A stretch of DNA of 64,000 nt from Pseudomonas sp. ANT_H12B (GCF_008369325.1 NZ_VOBI01000001.1:186001-250000); one strand, 5' to 3'. Shown: positions 9,455-19,607, counted from the first letter of the stretch. Notes: generated by a model not told the origin, from the letters alone. Numbers and translations are program-made.

Positions 9455-11065
9455 ATGAATCAGGACAATCTGATCGAAGTGCGCGACCTGTCCGTCGAAT
9501 TCGGCGTCGGGGATCGCTTTCAGCGGGTGGTCGAAGGCGTGAGCTTCGATATCAAACGTGGTGAAACCCTGGCGCTGGTGGGCGAAAGCGGCTCCGGCAA
9601 ATCGGTGACCGCCCATTCGATCCTGCGGCTGCTGCCCTACCCGCTCGCCCGGCACCCGTCCGGGACTATTGAATATTCCGGGCAGAACCTGCTGAGCCTG
9701 AAAGAGAAGACCATTCGTCACATCCGTGGCAACCGGATCGCGATGATTTTTCAGGAGCCGATGACGTCGCTGAACCCGCTGCACTCGATCGAGAAGCAGA
9801 TCAACGAGGTGTTGGGCATCCACAAAGGCCTGGTCGGCAAAGTCGCGACCAGGCGCACGCTGGAGCTGCTGGAAATGGTCGGCATCCCGGAGCCCGAGAA
9901 GCGTCTCAAGGCGCTGCCCCATGAATTGTCCGGCGGTCAGCGTCAGCGGGTGATGATCGCCATGGCGTTGGCCAACGAGCCAGAGCTGTTGATCGCCGAT
10001 GAACCGACCACCGCCCTGGACGTGACCGTTCAGCTGAAAATCCTCGAATTGCTCAAGGAATTACAGGCCCGATTGGGCATGGCGCTGCTACTGATCAGTC
10101 ACGATTTGAACCTTGTGCGAAGAATTGCGCATCGCGTATGTGTCATGCAGCGCGGTTGCATCGTCGAACAGGCATCGTGCGAAGAGTTGTTCCGCGCGCC
10201 GCAGCATCCGTACACTCGGGAACTGCTGGCAGCGGAGCCCAGCGGCAAGCCGGCAACCAATGTGATTGGCCCGCCCTTGCTGCAAGTCGAGGACCTGAAA
10301 GTCTGGTTCCCGATCAAGAAAGGCTTTTTGAAAAAGACTGTGGATCACATCAAAGCGGTGGACGGAATCAACTTCAGCCTGCCCCAGGGCCAGACGTTGG
10401 GGATCGTGGGAGAAAGCGGTTCCGGCAAGTCGACACTGGGCTTGGCGATTTTGCGGCTGATCGGTAGCAAAGGCGCCATCCGTTTTGAAGGCAAGCAGCT
10501 AGACTGCCTGACGCAACAACAGGTTCGGCCGCTGCGTCGGCAGATGCAGGTGGTGTTTCAGGACCCGTTCGGCAGCCTGAGCCCACGGATGTGCGTGAGC
10601 CAGATCGTTGGCGAAGGCCTGCGGATCCACAAAATGGGCACCGAGGCAGAACAGGAACTTGCGATTATTGCGGCATTGAAGGAGGTAGGCCTGGACCCGG
10701 AAACCCGGAACCGCTACCCCCACGAATTTTCCGGTGGGCAACGGCAGAGAATCGCCATTGCCCGGGCATTAGTGTTAAAACCGGCGCTGATTCTGCTGGA
10801 CGAGCCGACCTCGGCCCTCGACCGGACAGTGCAACGCCAAGTGGTAGAGCTGCTGCGTTCACTGCAAACCAAGTACAACCTGACGTATCTGTTTATCAGC
10901 CATGACCTGGCTGTCGTCAAAGCGCTGAGCCACCAGTTGATGGTGGTCAAGCAAGGCCAAGTGGTCGAACAGGGAGACGCGCAAAGTATTTTTGCCGCCC
11001 CCCAACATCCGTATACACAGCAGTTGCTGGAAGCCGCTTTCCTGGCTCCAGCCACTGCGCAATAA
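9455..11065 (+). CDS. yejF: ABC transporter ATP-binding protein, YejF type (double ATPase)
   Basis: Energises the peptide importer. The 536-residue protein has two complete ABC domains in tandem. The first has Walker A GESGSGKS at residues 43-50, signature LSGGQRQR and Walker B LLIADEPTTALD. The second has Walker A GESGSGKS near residue 320, signature FSGGQRQR and LILLDEPTSALD. The C-terminal oligopeptide-transporter extension after each domain is seen as APQHPYTRELL and APQHPYTQQLL. The start at 9455 follows the yejE stop by one base. It is the last gene of the operon; fabI begins 21 bp later with its own strong ribosome site. Confidence 0.93.
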   Translation: MNQDNLIEVRDLSVEFGVGDRFQRVVEGVSFDIKRGETLALVGESGSGKSVTAHSILRLLPYPLARHPSGTIEYSGQNLLSLKEKTIRHIRGNRIAMIFQEPMTSLNPLHSIEKQINEVLGIHKGLVGKVATRRTLELLEMVGIPEPEKRLKALPHELSGGQRQRVMIAMALANEPELLIADEPTTALDVTVQLKILELLKELQARLGMALLLISHDLNLVRRIAHRVCVMQRGCIVEQASCEELFRAPQHPYTRELLAAEPSGKPATNVIGPPLLQVEDLKVWFPIKKGFLKKTVDHIKAVDGINFSLPQGQTLGIVGESGSGKSTLGLAILRLIGSKGAIRFEGKQLDCLTQQQVRPLRRQMQVVFQDPFGSLSPRMCVSQIVGEGLRIHKMGTEAEQELAIIAALKEVGLDPETRNRYPHEFSGGQRQRIAIARALVLKPALILLDEPTSALDRTVQRQVVELLRSLQTKYNLTYLFISHDLAVVKALSHQLMVVKQGQVVEQGDAQSIFAAPQHPYTQQLLEAAFLAPATAQ

Positions 11066-11086
11066 CCTGAAAGAGAGGAGCAACAC

Positions 11087-11881
11087 ATGGGTTTTCTCGC
11101 CGGTAAGCGCGTACTGATCGTCGGTGTCGCCAGCAAGCTGTCCATCGCATCCGGCATCGCTGCCGCCATGCATCGCGAGGGCGCTGAGCTTGCCTTCACT
11201 TATCAGAACGACAAACTCAAGGGTCGTGTCGAAGAGTTCGCACAAAGCTGGGGTTCCAACCCTGACCTGTGCTTCCCGTGCGACGTGGCCAGCGATGAAG
11301 AAATCGCCAAGGTTTTCGTTGAGCTGAGCAAGAAGTGGGACGGCCTGGACTGCATCGTGCACTCCGTCGGCTTCGCACCGGGCGACCAATTGGACGGCGA
11401 CTTCACCGAAGCCACCACCCGTGAAGGTTTCCGCATCGCTCACGACATCAGCGCCTACAGCTTCGTGGCCCTGGCCAAAGCCGGTCGCGAAATGATGAAA
11501 GGCCGCAATGGCAGCCTGCTGACCCTGTCGTACCTGGGCGCCGAGCGCACCATGCCGAACTACAACGTAATGGGCATGGCCAAGGCTTCCCTGGAAGCTG
11601 GCGTTCGTTACCTGGCAGGCTCCCTGGGCCCGGACGGCACCCGCGTCAACTGCGTATCGGCTGGCCCGATCCGCACCCTCGCCGCTTCCGGCATCAAGAA
11701 CTTCCGCAAGATGCTGGCCGCCAACGAAGCGCAAACCCCGCTGCGTCGCAACGTCACCATCGACGAAGTCGGCAACGCCGGCGCCTTCCTGTGCTCTGAC
11801 CTGGCGTCCGGCATCAGCGGCGAAATCATGTACGTGGACGGTGGTTTCAACACCACGGCCATGGGCAGCCTGGAAGAGTAA
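11087..11881 (+). CDS. fabI: Enoyl-[acyl-carrier-protein] reductase (NADH)
   Basis: Reduces trans-2-enoyl-ACP to acyl-ACP, the last step of each fatty acid elongation cycle, and is the classic triclosan target. The 264-residue SDR-fold protein has the FabI-type nucleotide motif [13 protein letters not shown]. The active-site residues Y149, Y159 and K166 have the Y-x9-Y-x6-K spacing of E. coli FabI (Y146/Y156/K163). A GAGAGGAGC ribosome site precedes the ATG. A strong terminator follows. It stands directly after the peptide transporter operon, an order also known from P. aeruginosa. Confidence 0.96.
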   Translation: MGFLAGKRVLIVGVASKLSIASGIAAAMHREGAELAFTYQNDKLKGRVEEFAQSWGSNPDLCFPCDVASDEEIAKVFVELSKKWDGLDCIVHSVGFAPGDQLDGDFTEATTREGFRIAHDISAYSFVALAKAGREMMKGRNGSLLTLSYLGAERTMPNYNVMGMAKASLEAGVRYLAGSLGPDGTRVNCVSAGPIRTLAASGIKNFRKMLAANEAQTPLRRNVTIDEVGNAGAFLCSDLASGISGEIMYVDGGFNTTAMGSLEE

Positions 11882-11898
11882 TCTTGCGGCTGTAATGA

Positions 11899-11927
11899 AA
11901 AACCCGCCTCTACAGGCGGGTTTTTTT
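11899..11927 (+). terminator. Rho-independent terminator of fabI
   Basis: AAAACCCGCCT, a short loop, then AGGCGGGTTTTTTT, 18 bases after the fabI stop codon. Confidence 0.92.
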
Positions 11928-11954
11928 GTGCTCGCAATTAAGGCGCGACACAGT

Positions 11955-12019
11955 CTCCTGTGGGAGCGGGCTTGCCCGCGATAGCGGTGTGCCAGGCAAC
12001 ATAGAATCTCCCACAGGGG
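11955..12019. repeat. REP element pair (BIME)
   Basis: A Pseudomonas REP unit reading ctcctgtgggagcgggcttg and continuing cccgcgat, with an inverted partial unit ctcccacagggg at 12008-12019. It lies between the convergent fabI and lysR-type genes. Confidence 0.8.
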
Positions 12020-12025
12020 TAGTGC

Positions 12026-12892
12026 TTAGCTGTCGATTTGAGTCAGGCACCGGGCAAACAACTGCTGAATCGGCTGCATGCGCTGGCTATAACGCTGCAA
12101 CAACACAATCTCCCGATAAAACGTCAGCTCACCCAGCGGGATCACCCTCACCTTCGCCCCATGCTCAAGCCACAGCCCCGCCTCGGGCAGCAACGACACC
12201 CCCAAACCGCATTCGACCATTTTCACGATAGCCTCCAGTTCATCCAGCTCCAGCGCAACGTGCACGTCGATCTGCTGCTCGCGCAGAAACCGCGTCACCA
12301 AACGTCCACCGAACGAGTTGCGGTCGTAACGCACATGGGAATGTTCGGCAAGTAACTGCAGCGGGTCATCACCTTCCATGTCCGCCGGCACGATCAACAC
12401 AAACGGTTCACGGAGAATGACTTGCGCCGACAGCTCTTTGGGCAATTCGAACGGTGGCTTGATCAGGATCGCCAGATCCACTTCGCCGGTATCCACCTGA
12501 CTCAACAGATGCAGCGACACACCCGGCACCAGTTTCGGCTCCAGTAAGGGCGCCTGTTGGCGCAATCGCAACAACGCCTGGCGCAGCAGCCCGGTTTGCA
12601 CGGTAGCCACCGCGCCAATTTTCAACTCTCCACGATACTCGCTGACTTCATCGCTGACGGCCATGCGGCTGAAGGTTTCCAGGATTTCCCGGGCCATCGG
12701 CAACGCCCGTTGCCCTGCGGCATTGAGCAGCGCCTGACGTCCGGTGCGATCGAACAGACGAATGCCCAAAGCCTGTTCCAGATTGCGAATCTGCGCGCTG
12801 ACCGCTGACTGCGTCAGGCCGATGTGCATCCCGGCCGCCGCGAAAGTGCCGTAGCGCGTGACGGCGATGAAAGTTTTCAGTTCTCGCAGCAT
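12026..12892 (-). CDS. LysR-family transcriptional regulator
   Basis: 288 residues with a standard winged helix-turn-helix at the N-terminus: MLRELKTFIAVTRYGTFAAAGMHIGLTQSAVSAQIRNLEQALGIRLFDR. The C-terminal effector-binding domain follows. It is transcribed divergently from the VOC protein gene at 13004 across 111 bp, and by family habit it probably controls that gene and the coupled amidase. The intergenic region holds an AT-rich inverted repeat (12913-12939) that could be its binding site. The inducer is unknown. Confidence 0.92.
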   Translation of the reverse strand: MLRELKTFIAVTRYGTFAAAGMHIGLTQSAVSAQIRNLEQALGIRLFDRTGRQALLNAAGQRALPMAREILETFSRMAVSDEVSEYRGELKIGAVATVQTGLLRQALLRLRQQAPLLEPKLVPGVSLHLLSQVDTGEVDLAILIKPPFELPKELSAQVILREPFVLIVPADMEGDDPLQLLAEHSHVRYDRNSFGGRLVTRFLREQQIDVHVALELDELEAIVKMVECGLGVSLLPEAGLWLEHGAKVRVIPLGELTFYREIVLLQRYSQRMQPIQQLFARCLTQIDS

Positions 12893-12912
12893 ACGGCCCT
12901 CGATTGATCGAA

Positions 12913-12939
12913 ATAATTTGAGCTCGATGCAAAAATTAT
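12913..12939. promoter_or_regulatory. Inverted repeat, candidate LysR operator
   Basis: ATAATTT at 12913-12919 and AAATTAT at 12933-12939, a perfect 7-bp repeat with 13 bases between. It lies about 20 bp upstream of the LysR start, in the divergent promoter region. The T-rich half followed by an A-rich half resembles LysR boxes. Function is inferred from position only. Confidence 0.4.
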
Positions 12940-13003
12940 CGTCTTTTAATCAAAAAGCACAGGATTAAACTCAACGTGAACTCTCCACAGCCGAGCACAG
13001 TCA

Positions 13004-13429
13004 ATGCAACTTTCCCCTTTCCACCTGGCCATCCCGGTCTACGACTTGACGGCCGCTCGCCATTTCTACGGCGAAGTGTTCGGCCTCGAAGAAGGTCGCT
13101 CCAGCGATCATTGGGTTGATTTCAACTTTTTTGGTCATCAACTCGTCATTCACCTGGCGCCTAAGAATGCCTCTCAGGAAGCCGCCCACACCAATGCCGT
13201 CGATGGTCATGACGTGCCGGTACCGCATTTCGGCGTGGTTCTGGGGATGGGGCAATGGGAGGCGCTGGCCGAGCGACTGAAGTCACTCGATACGCGCTTC
13301 GTGATCGAGCCAGGGATTCGCTTTCAGGGTTTGGTGGGCGAGCAAGCCACGATGTTTCTCTTCGACCCCTGCGGCAATGCGCTGGAGTTCAAGGCGTTCA
13401 AGGACATCAACCAACTCTTCGCCAAATGA
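13004..13429 (+). CDS. VOC superfamily protein (glyoxalase/dioxygenase fold)
   Basis: 141 residues with the vicinal-oxygen-chelate pattern. [27 protein letters not shown] is the first beta-alpha-beta unit with its metal-ligand histidine. HQLVIHL follows, and the second half ends in [17 protein letters not shown], where the final Glu is the usual last ligand. The exact reaction is not known. The stop overlaps the start of the amidase gene by four bases (ATGA), which implies a shared pathway, and the LysR regulator is divergent. Confidence 0.85.
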   Translation: MQLSPFHLAIPVYDLTAARHFYGEVFGLEEGRSSDHWVDFNFFGHQLVIHLAPKNASQEAAHTNAVDGHDVPVPHFGVVLGMGQWEALAERLKSLDTRFVIEPGIRFQGLVGEQATMFLFDPCGNALEFKAFKDINQLFAK

Positions 13430-14697
13430 TCCGCCAAGACCTTGATGCCACCGCCCTCAGTCAGGCCGTGGTCACGGGTGAAACGACTGCAACCAGCGTC
13501 GCCGAAACCTTCCTTGAGCGCGTCCAGGCGCACGAGCCGGACATACAGGCCTTCGTCGCGTTCGATGCTCGGCAGGTACGCGCCGATGTGGCACAAAACA
13601 GCGGCCGAGGTCTGCTGGCCGGGGTACCGGTGGGCATCAAGGACATTTTCGACAGCGCCGACTATCCCACGCAATTTTACTCGCCCATCTATGCGGGAAA
13701 TCAGCCATCCCGGGATGCCCATGCGGTGACACTGTTGCGCCAGGCCGGCGCATTGATCATGGGCAAGACCCACACCACCGAATTTGCGTACATGCACACC
13801 GGCCCGACCCGCAATCCCCACGACCTGGCTCGCACGCCGGGCAGTTCCAGCGCTGGCTCGGCGGCCGGGATGGCGGCGGGTTTCTTTGCCGTGGCGCTGG
13901 GCACCCAGACCGCTGGATCGCTGCTCAAGCCAGCGTCCTACTGCGGGCTCTTCGCGTTCAAGCCGTCGTTGGGACTGGTGTCGCTCGAAGGCGTGAAGCC
14001 GCTGGCGCCCAGCTTCGATACTGTGGGTTGGTACGGGCGATCGGTGCGTGATCTGCACCTTGTTGCGCGCGTGTTGATTCCCGGTTTCCAGATGCCGGAC
14101 GTCGAGCCAAGTCCGCTGCAATTGGGTTTCTGCCGCACATCGCGCTGGGATCAGGTGGAGCCAGAGGTGGCGCACGCACTGGAGCAGGCCGTGGAACAGT
14201 TGCGTAACGCCGGCCATCACGTTGAGCAAGTGCTGTTACCGGAAGAATTTGCCGGTGTGTTTGACGATCATCAGCTGATCAACGACTGCGAAGGTGCCCG
14301 CTCGCTGGCGAAGGAGTTTCACCAACACCGATCGCAATTAAGCCCTTCGACGCTGGCAATGTTCGAGCGCGCGGCGGCGACCACATGGGAACAGGAATCC
14401 GCGTCCAAGGCGCGCCTGGCAACGCTCGCCCCCCGCCTGGATGAACTGTGCCAGCCCTTCGATGCCATGCTCGGTCCGTGTTGCGCGATGGTCGCGCCTC
14501 TGGGCCTGGAAAGCACCGGGCCGTCAGACTTCATCAAGTTTTGGGGCGCATTCGGCTGGCCGCAGGTGAATATCCCGCTGATTCGCGTCGATGCACAGTT
14601 ACCGATCGGGCTTCAAATGATCGGTAGATTCAGAAATGACGGCGTGTTGTTGCGCGCCGCGCAATGGGTTGCAGCCGACCTGCAGGCCGGCGCTTAA
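13426..14697 (+). CDS. Amidase (amidase signature family)
   Basis: 423 residues, cytoplasmic. The Ser-cisSer-Lys triad of the amidase signature family can be placed: Lys72 in VGIKDIFD, the cis-Ser in the serine-rich [10 protein letters not shown] stretch near residue 141, and the nucleophile near Ser165 in [12 protein letters not shown]. Family members hydrolyse amides such as aryl or heterocyclic carboxamides; the substrate here is not deducible. The ATG at 13426 overlaps the VOC stop, so the longer in-frame extension upstream is rejected. The 3' end overlaps the convergent GGDEF gene by a few bases. Confidence 0.88.
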   Translation: MIRQDLDATALSQAVVTGETTATSVAETFLERVQAHEPDIQAFVAFDARQVRADVAQNSGRGLLAGVPVGIKDIFDSADYPTQFYSPIYAGNQPSRDAHAVTLLRQAGALIMGKTHTTEFAYMHTGPTRNPHDLARTPGSSSAGSAAGMAAGFFAVALGTQTAGSLLKPASYCGLFAFKPSLGLVSLEGVKPLAPSFDTVGWYGRSVRDLHLVARVLIPGFQMPDVEPSPLQLGFCRTSRWDQVEPEVAHALEQAVEQLRNAGHHVEQVLLPEEFAGVFDDHQLINDCEGARSLAKEFHQHRSQLSPSTLAMFERAAATTWEQESASKARLATLAPRLDELCQPFDAMLGPCCAMVAPLGLESTGPSDFIKFWGAFGWPQVNIPLIRVDAQLPIGLQMIGRFRNDGVLLRAAQWVAADLQAGA

Positions 14698-15308
14698 AAG
14701 TTGACCGCTCCTTGATTACGCGCACGTTCGAGCGCGTCCATAAGGCCATTCACTGATTTGTGAAGCTCAGGATTGAACTCGACCTGGTCGATGCTGAAGC
14801 GAATGTCGTAACAGCGATGCACCGTGGCGTTGCGCTCGTCGAGCATCTCTTCGAGCCGCGCCCTGATTCCGGCGACTTCTACAGCGGCTGAGCCGGTCAA
14901 CAGCACAGCGAATTCGTCGCCGCCCACCCGCCCGACGACATCGCTCTCGCGAAAGGCGATACGCAGCACGTCGGCAAACGTTTTAAGGGCATCGTCGCCT
15001 TCGGCACGGCCGTACAACGCGTTGATGCGCTTGAAATAATCAAGGTCGAAAAACAGCAGGCTCGCCGGTTTGTCCATGTGCAGGCATGCATCCAGCCATA
15101 ACTGAGCCAGCGCCAGGAAGCCGTGCAGATTGGTCAACAGCGTCAACTCGTCCATGCTTGCCATTTGCACCGCCGTCAGCTCTTGCTCGAACTTGCGTGC
15201 CAAGTCGCGCATCACTTCACGCTCCTGCACCCCAGTGTCGAGAACGTTAAGCCCGCGCAACGTATCCGCGCAAGCGTCGGGTTTGCCCGGTTTGCCTGGA
15301 ACCTGCAT
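14694..15308 (-). CDS. Diguanylate cyclase (GGDEF domain)
   Basis: 204 residues, soluble, with no membrane segment. A short N-terminal helical region (about 1-55) leads into a GGDEF domain. The active-site motif GGDEF is intact near residue 130, preceded by FFDLDYFKRIN, which binds the metal. The product-inhibition I-site RESD stands exactly five residues before GGDEF, so c-di-GMP feedback is likely. The ATG at 15308 has AGGAG at good spacing; a GTG lies just upstream. No sensor domain is visible, so the input signal is unknown. Confidence 0.9.
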   Translation of the reverse strand: MQVPGKPGKPDACADTLRGLNVLDTGVQEREVMRDLARKFEQELTAVQMASMDELTLLTNLHGFLALAQLWLDACLHMDKPASLLFFDLDYFKRINALYGRAEGDDALKTFADVLRIAFRESDVVGRVGGDEFAVLLTGSAAVEVAGIRARLEEMLDERNATVHRCYDIRFSIDQVEFNPELHKSVNGLMDALERARNQGAVNF

Positions 15309-15382
15309 CACTCACTCCTGTGAAGGGTATGTACGTTAGAGGCGCCCACACCCGGTTTGACTCCTAATGACTTTACCGTTGG

Positions 15383-15961
15383 TCAGATCCCCTCCACCGG
15401 ACAGGGTCCGCCAGCGTCCGCCCAGAGCTTGAACTGGGCTACAAAAATGTCGTGCGGCACCGGCACTGGCGCTCGGCCCGTGCCCGGGTTCCAGCCCCAG
15501 AGCACCAGTTTGTCGTCGCTGACATGCTTGATCAGCGCCGCGAAATCACGATCGCCGTTGCTGGAACGGTCCTTGATCATGGCGCACAACTTGTCGGCGG
15601 GCAGGCCGATCCAGGCCATTTTGTGCGCCGCTGGCGGCAGGCTCCAATGCGGCGCCCCGGGCGGTGCATTAGGCCCGTAACTGGCCGGCGGGTTGCTTTC
15701 GGCGTGGCAGGTGGCGCACGGCAAACCGGCCGCGCCCTTGCCGTCCATGCCGCGCACCACGTTCATCGCGTGGGGAACGCCGGCATCGAACTGCAATGGC
15801 GAGTCGCCGGGAATATGGCAATTCTGACAACGCGGGCTCTGGAAGACTTTTTGCACGGTATCGAATGCCTTCAACGCTTCCTTATCGTCAGCGAACAAGT
15901 CCTCGGCATAGCCGACCAGGCCAATCAATACCACCGCGCCAAGAATCAGATGTCGTCTCAT
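15383..15961 (-). CDS. c-type cytochrome associated with a molybdoenzyme
   Basis: 192 residues with an N-terminal export signal ([17 protein letters not shown]). Two haem-binding motifs, CQNCH and CATCH, are separated by about 32 residues. It starts one base after the molybdopterin subunit gene on the same strand and is probably the periplasmic electron acceptor for that dehydrogenase. The middle [20 protein letters not shown] is typical of the cytochromes found beside isoquinoline-1-oxidoreductase-like enzymes. It is the last gene of the three-gene operon. Confidence 0.85.
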   Translation of the reverse strand: MRRHLILGAVVLIGLVGYAEDLFADDKEALKAFDTVQKVFQSPRCQNCHIPGDSPLQFDAGVPHAMNVVRGMDGKGAAGLPCATCHAESNPPASYGPNAPPGAPHWSLPPAAHKMAWIGLPADKLCAMIKDRSSNGDRDFAALIKHVSDDKLVLWGWNPGTGRAPVPVPHDIFVAQFKLWADAGGPCPVEGI

Positions 15962-15962
15962 C

Positions 15963-18131
15963 TCATACCCCCGACAGTTGCAACGGCAGCTCCCGCAAGC
16001 GCTGCCCGGTCAGGGCGAACACTGCATTGGCCACTGCCGGCGCCGTGGGCGGCACACCGGCCTCACCGATGCCGCCGGGCTTGTCGCTGCTGGGCACGAT
16101 ATGCACTTCGACCAGCGGCATTTCGTTCAGCCGCAGCACTTGATAGTCGTGATAGTTGGACTGGACCACTTGCCCGTCCTTGAAGGTCAGTTTGCTGTGC
16201 AAGGTGAATCCGAGGCCGAAGGTGATGCACGATTCCATCTGCGCCGCGATGCTCTGCGGGTTGACCGCGATCCCGCAATCCACCGCACACACCACCCGAT
16301 GCACACGGATCGCCAGATTGTCCTGGGACACCTCGGCAACCTGGGCGACGTAACTGCCGAAGGATTCATGCACCGCCACACCCAACGCATGGCCGTCCGG
16401 CAATGGCGCGTCCCAGTTGGCTTTCTCAACGGCCAGGTTCAGCACGCCGAGATGCCGCGGATGCGCCTTGAGCAAGGTTCGTCGGTATTCCACTGGATCC
16501 TTGCCGGCTGCCTCGGCCATTTCATCGATCAGCGATTCCATGACAAACGCGGTGTGGGTATGCCCCACCGAACGTAACCACAGCACGCTGATGCCGGTTT
16601 TTGGTGAATGCAGCTCAACTTGATGATTAGCCAACCCTGCTATGTAAGGACTGTCGACCATTCCCTCGACCGACGTTTTGTCGATGCCATCCTTGACCAT
16701 GGCCGCCTCGAGCATGGTCCCGACCATGATCGACTGCCCGACCATGACATGCTTCCAGGCCAGCGGCAGGCCGTCGGCGCCCAGACCGATTCGTGCCTGA
16801 TGCAGGAATGCCGAGCGGTAATAGCCGCCGCGGATATCATCCTCTCGGGACCAGACGGTTTTCACCGGCCCGCCCGCAGCGTTGGCGACGTACACCGCTT
16901 CGCTGACGAAATCAGAGGTCGGGTTGGCCCTGCGCCCAAAGCCGCCACCCAGAAACTCGGTATGAATCTCGACCTGTTCAGGTTTGAGCCCGGTGATTTT
17001 CCCGGCGACCATCTGATCCAGCGTCTGGAACTGGGTCCCGGTCCAGATTTCGCATTTGTCCTTGCTGATTTCCACCGTGCAATTGAGCGGCTCCATCGGC
17101 GCGTGGGCCAGGTACGGCACGCTGTACTCGACGTCGATGGTCTTTGCCGCTTTGGCTAACGTCGCGTCGGTATCACCGGCCTTGCTCGCGGAAGTGCCGG
17201 GTGTAGTGGCGAGTTTGCGGAAGCTCTCCAGCAGTTTTTGACTGTCGAGCCCGGCGTTCGGCCCCAGATCCCACTCGACCTTCAGCGCATCGCGCCCCAG
17301 CTTGGCCGCCCAGTAGTGATCAGCAATGACGGCGACGCCCGTGGGCACCTGCACCACTTTGTGTACGCCCGGCACTGCCAACGCTTCGGCGCCTTCAAAG
17401 GATTTGACGCTGCCACCTAACACCGGCGAGCGCGCGACCATAGCGGTCATCAACCCCTCGAACTGCACGTCCATGCCGAATTTGGCTCGACCGGTGATTT
17501 TTTCCGGCGTGTCCAGACGTTTGGTGGGTTTGCCGATGAGCTTCCAATCCTTCGGTTCCTTGAGTTTGATCGACGCTGGATCAGGCACCGGCAACTTGCC
17601 GGCGTCGTCGGCCAGCTCGCCGTAAGTGGCACGTTGATCGCCGGCAATGACCACGCCCGATTCGGTGCGAATCCCGGAGGGTGCGACGTTAAAGCGTTTG
17701 GCCGCCGCGTCGATCAGCATCAAACGCGCCGCAGCGCCGGCCTGGCGGTAGCGGTCGAATTCCATCCAGGTCGAGGTCGAACCGCCGGTGATTTGCATCC
17801 CGCCAAACGCCCTCAGCCCATAATCGGCTGCGGAGGCCGGTGAATGTTCGACGCGGATCTTCGACCAGTCGGCGTCCAGCTCTTCGGCGATCAGCATGGT
17901 CAGGCCGGTCCAGATGCCCTGGCCCATTTCCGAATGACCGAGCAGCACCGTGACGCTGTTGTCATTGCCGATCCGCAAAAAAGCATTAGGCGCGAAAACG
18001 TTGCCTTGATTCTCAGCGCCCAAGGCAAAACGGTGAGCACCAGGGATGACAAACGCCACCACCAGACCACCGCCCAGCAGTGCGCTGCCCTTGAGAAAAC
18101 CGCGGCGCGATAACGGATTGATGCTGTTCAT
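15963..18131 (-). CDS. Isoquinoline 1-oxidoreductase-like molybdopterin subunit
   Basis: Large catalytic subunit of a xanthine dehydrogenase-family molybdenum hydroxylase, 722 residues. It has a twin-arginine signal ([12 protein letters not shown]), so the mature enzyme is exported folded to the periplasm. Visible family motifs are [29 protein letters not shown] and the C-terminal [18 protein letters not shown], whose Glu is the catalytic base. Members oxidise N-heterocycles or aldehydes; the substrate cannot be fixed. It lies between the iron-sulfur subunit and the cytochrome gene in one operon. Confidence 0.9.
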   Translation of the reverse strand: MNSINPLSRRGFLKGSALLGGGLVVAFVIPGAHRFALGAENQGNVFAPNAFLRIGNDNSVTVLLGHSEMGQGIWTGLTMLIAEELDADWSKIRVEHSPASAADYGLRAFGGMQITGGSTSTWMEFDRYRQAGAAARLMLIDAAAKRFNVAPSGIRTESGVVIAGDQRATYGELADDAGKLPVPDPASIKLKEPKDWKLIGKPTKRLDTPEKITGRAKFGMDVQFEGLMTAMVARSPVLGGSVKSFEGAEALAVPGVHKVVQVPTGVAVIADHYWAAKLGRDALKVEWDLGPNAGLDSQKLLESFRKLATTPGTSASKAGDTDATLAKAAKTIDVEYSVPYLAHAPMEPLNCTVEISKDKCEIWTGTQFQTLDQMVAGKITGLKPEQVEIHTEFLGGGFGRRANPTSDFVSEAVYVANAAGGPVKTVWSREDDIRGGYYRSAFLHQARIGLGADGLPLAWKHVMVGQSIMVGTMLEAAMVKDGIDKTSVEGMVDSPYIAGLANHQVELHSPKTGISVLWLRSVGHTHTAFVMESLIDEMAEAAGKDPVEYRRTLLKAHPRHLGVLNLAVEKANWDAPLPDGHALGVAVHESFGSYVAQVAEVSQDNLAIRVHRVVCAVDCGIAVNPQSIAAQMESCITFGLGFTLHSKLTFKDGQVVQSNYHDYQVLRLNEMPLVEVHIVPSSDKPGGIGEAGVPPTAPAVANAVFALTGQRLRELPLQLSGV

Positions 18132-18156
18132 GACTCAGACTCCCATCGACGTGGCA

Positions 18157-18612
18157 TCAACCGATCTCGGCGGCGCGTTTAACCGCGGCACGGATCCTTG
18201 GATAGGTGCCGCAGCGGCAGATGTTGCCGGACAGTGCCTGATCGATGTCGCTGTCAGTGGGTTTGGGGATTTTTGCCAATAAGGCCGCTGCCGACATGAT
18301 CTGCCCGGACTGGCAGTAACCGCACTGGACCACGTCAAGTTCGGCCCAGGCTTGCTGCACCGGGTGCGTTCCGTCGGTGGACAGCCCTTCGATGGTGAGA
18401 ATTTTCTGCCCATGGGCCACGGCAGTGGCAGGCGTAATGCAGGCGCGCAGCGGCGCGCCGTCGACGTGCACGGTGCAGGCGCCACACTGGGCCATGCCAC
18501 AACCGAACTTGGTGCCCGTCAGGTGCGCGACATCGCGCAGAACCCAAAGCAGCGGCATGTCCGCGGGGACATCCAGCTCCTGGTCCTTGCCATTAATGTT
18601 AAGGGTCAGCAT
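18157..18612 (-). CDS. Isoquinoline 1-oxidoreductase-like [2Fe-2S] subunit
   Basis: Small electron-transfer subunit, 151 residues. The N-terminal plant-type ferredoxin cluster is CGMAQCGAC plus an upstream Cys-poor strand. The C-terminal second cluster is [12 protein letters not shown] with CRCGTYPRI. There is no separate FAD subunit, so electrons leave through the cytochrome encoded two genes downstream, as in IorAB-type enzymes. It is the first gene of the operon, 25 bp ahead of the catalytic subunit. It probably travels with its Tat-signal partner. Confidence 0.92.
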   Translation of the reverse strand: MLTLNINGKDQELDVPADMPLLWVLRDVAHLTGTKFGCGMAQCGACTVHVDGAPLRACITPATAVAHGQKILTIEGLSTDGTHPVQQAWAELDVVQCGYCQSGQIMSAAALLAKIPKPTDSDIDQALSGNICRCGTYPRIRAAVKRAAEIG

Positions 18613-18696
18613 GACTATTCCTCAGACGCACGGTGTTCTGAAGGGGCGTCGCTGTGACAGTACAGAGCCTACGCGCGCCTCGGGTTATCCCTACAG

Positions 18697-19252
18697 CTAA
18701 GCGCAATTTGCCCCGCAGGAAAGGTTCATCGACCACCGGTCACACAAAAGCCGCCTCGATGGGCGGCCTTTGGTAGCAGGTGTAGCAACTGCCGAGCCTG
18801 CGAGGCTGCGTTCGGCGGCGAAGCTGTTTTTGGCTTCGATCGCCACGACGCAGTCACTGCCCAGCGGCAAGCGCAACGGGGCTTTTTGCGCTTCTACCAG
18901 GGTGATCATGGCTTGGGCGAGCTTGTCCGGATCGCCAGGCTGATTGAGGGTCACTGCCTTGGCGATTTTGCGCACCTCGCCCGCCGTGCTGTCGTAATCG
19001 GCAATCGTGGACGGAGATTCGACCAGCGAATTGCCTTCGAGGAATTCGGTGCGGAAGTAACCGGGCTCGACCACGGTCACTTTGACCCCCAGCGGTGCCA
19101 GCCCAGCATGCAACGCCTCGCTCAAGCCTTCGACGGCAAATTTGGTCGAGCAATAGACGCCGAAGCCCGGTCCCGACTTCTAGCCGCCCACCGGTGTGGC
19201 AGGACGTCGCGAGTGACATTCAGCAGGCCGAAGACTGCGCTGTACCTGTACT
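18697..19252 (-). pseudogene. Degraded short-chain dehydrogenase/reductase
   Basis: A broken classical SDR. One frame encodes the part after the active site: GPGFGVYCSTKFAVEGLSEA, continuing to VVEPGYFRTEFLEG and LRLPLGSDCVVAIEAKN. A TAG stands directly before it. A different frame just upstream encodes FGLLNVTRDVLPH, which normally precedes that segment by about 20 residues. The stretch with the conserved serine is missing, so a deletion shifted the frame. The N-terminal nucleotide-binding part is absent. The 3' end also reads past a terminator-like hairpin at 18750-18767, suggesting a lost stop codon. Confidence 0.8.
18744..18767 (-). terminator. Terminator-like hairpin at the end of the broken SDR gene
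   Basis: GCCGCC, a six-base loop and GGCGGC, followed on the minus strand by TTTTGTG. It lies inside the extended reading frame of the SDR pseudogene and marks the likely original gene end. Confidence 0.6.
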
Positions 19253-19358
19253 TTCCCAGCCGCACCCAGACTCAGCCGAAAACTGCGGGCCTTTATTGAT
19301 TTGGCCACTCGCTGGATCGCCGGAAAAGGAGGGCGTGGCCGTCTCTGAGCAGTCGCGT

Positions 19359-19607
19359 TCAGGCCACTGCGGCTATCGGATGTTTACCCAGCCGATGTTG
19401 TGCGAGCAGTCGCATCACATAGCCGATTTTGAGCAAGGTCGGCCCGATGATGGTCATCGCATGCATCGACACCAGCACCATGATCGGCAAATGGCCGTCG
19501 TAGAGATACGCGCCGTAGATTCCGGCCAAGAGCAGCGCCAGGCCAGCGCCGAGCACTCGGCTCGACAGGTGTAGAACATTCTGAGGATTGGTGAAGAAAT
19601 CGAACAT
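19359..19607 (-). CDS. Small two-helix membrane protein, PpyR-like
   Basis: 82 residues: a short hydrophilic start (MFDFFTNPQNVLHLSSR), then two hydrophobic segments at about 18-36 and 41-66, and a basic end. The pattern NPQ-VL-LS-R--GAGLALLL, with LPIMVLVSMHAMTIIGPTLLKIGYVMRL, resembles small Pseudomonas proteins called PpyR, linked to psl and pyoverdine regulation. I assign that by memory of the family only. The ATG is preceded by AGGAG on the minus strand. It is divergent from the PhnB-like gene, with AGTCATA half-sites between. Confidence 0.65.
   Translation of the reverse strand: MFDFFTNPQNVLHLSSRVLGAGLALLLAGIYGAYLYDGHLPIMVLVSMHAMTIIGPTLLKIGYVMRLLAQHRLGKHPIAAVA

Noticed and set aside
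18854..19219. Separate 121-codon gene overlapping the SDR relic
   Set aside because: It is an out-of-frame read through the pseudogene; only its first residues match the SDR family.
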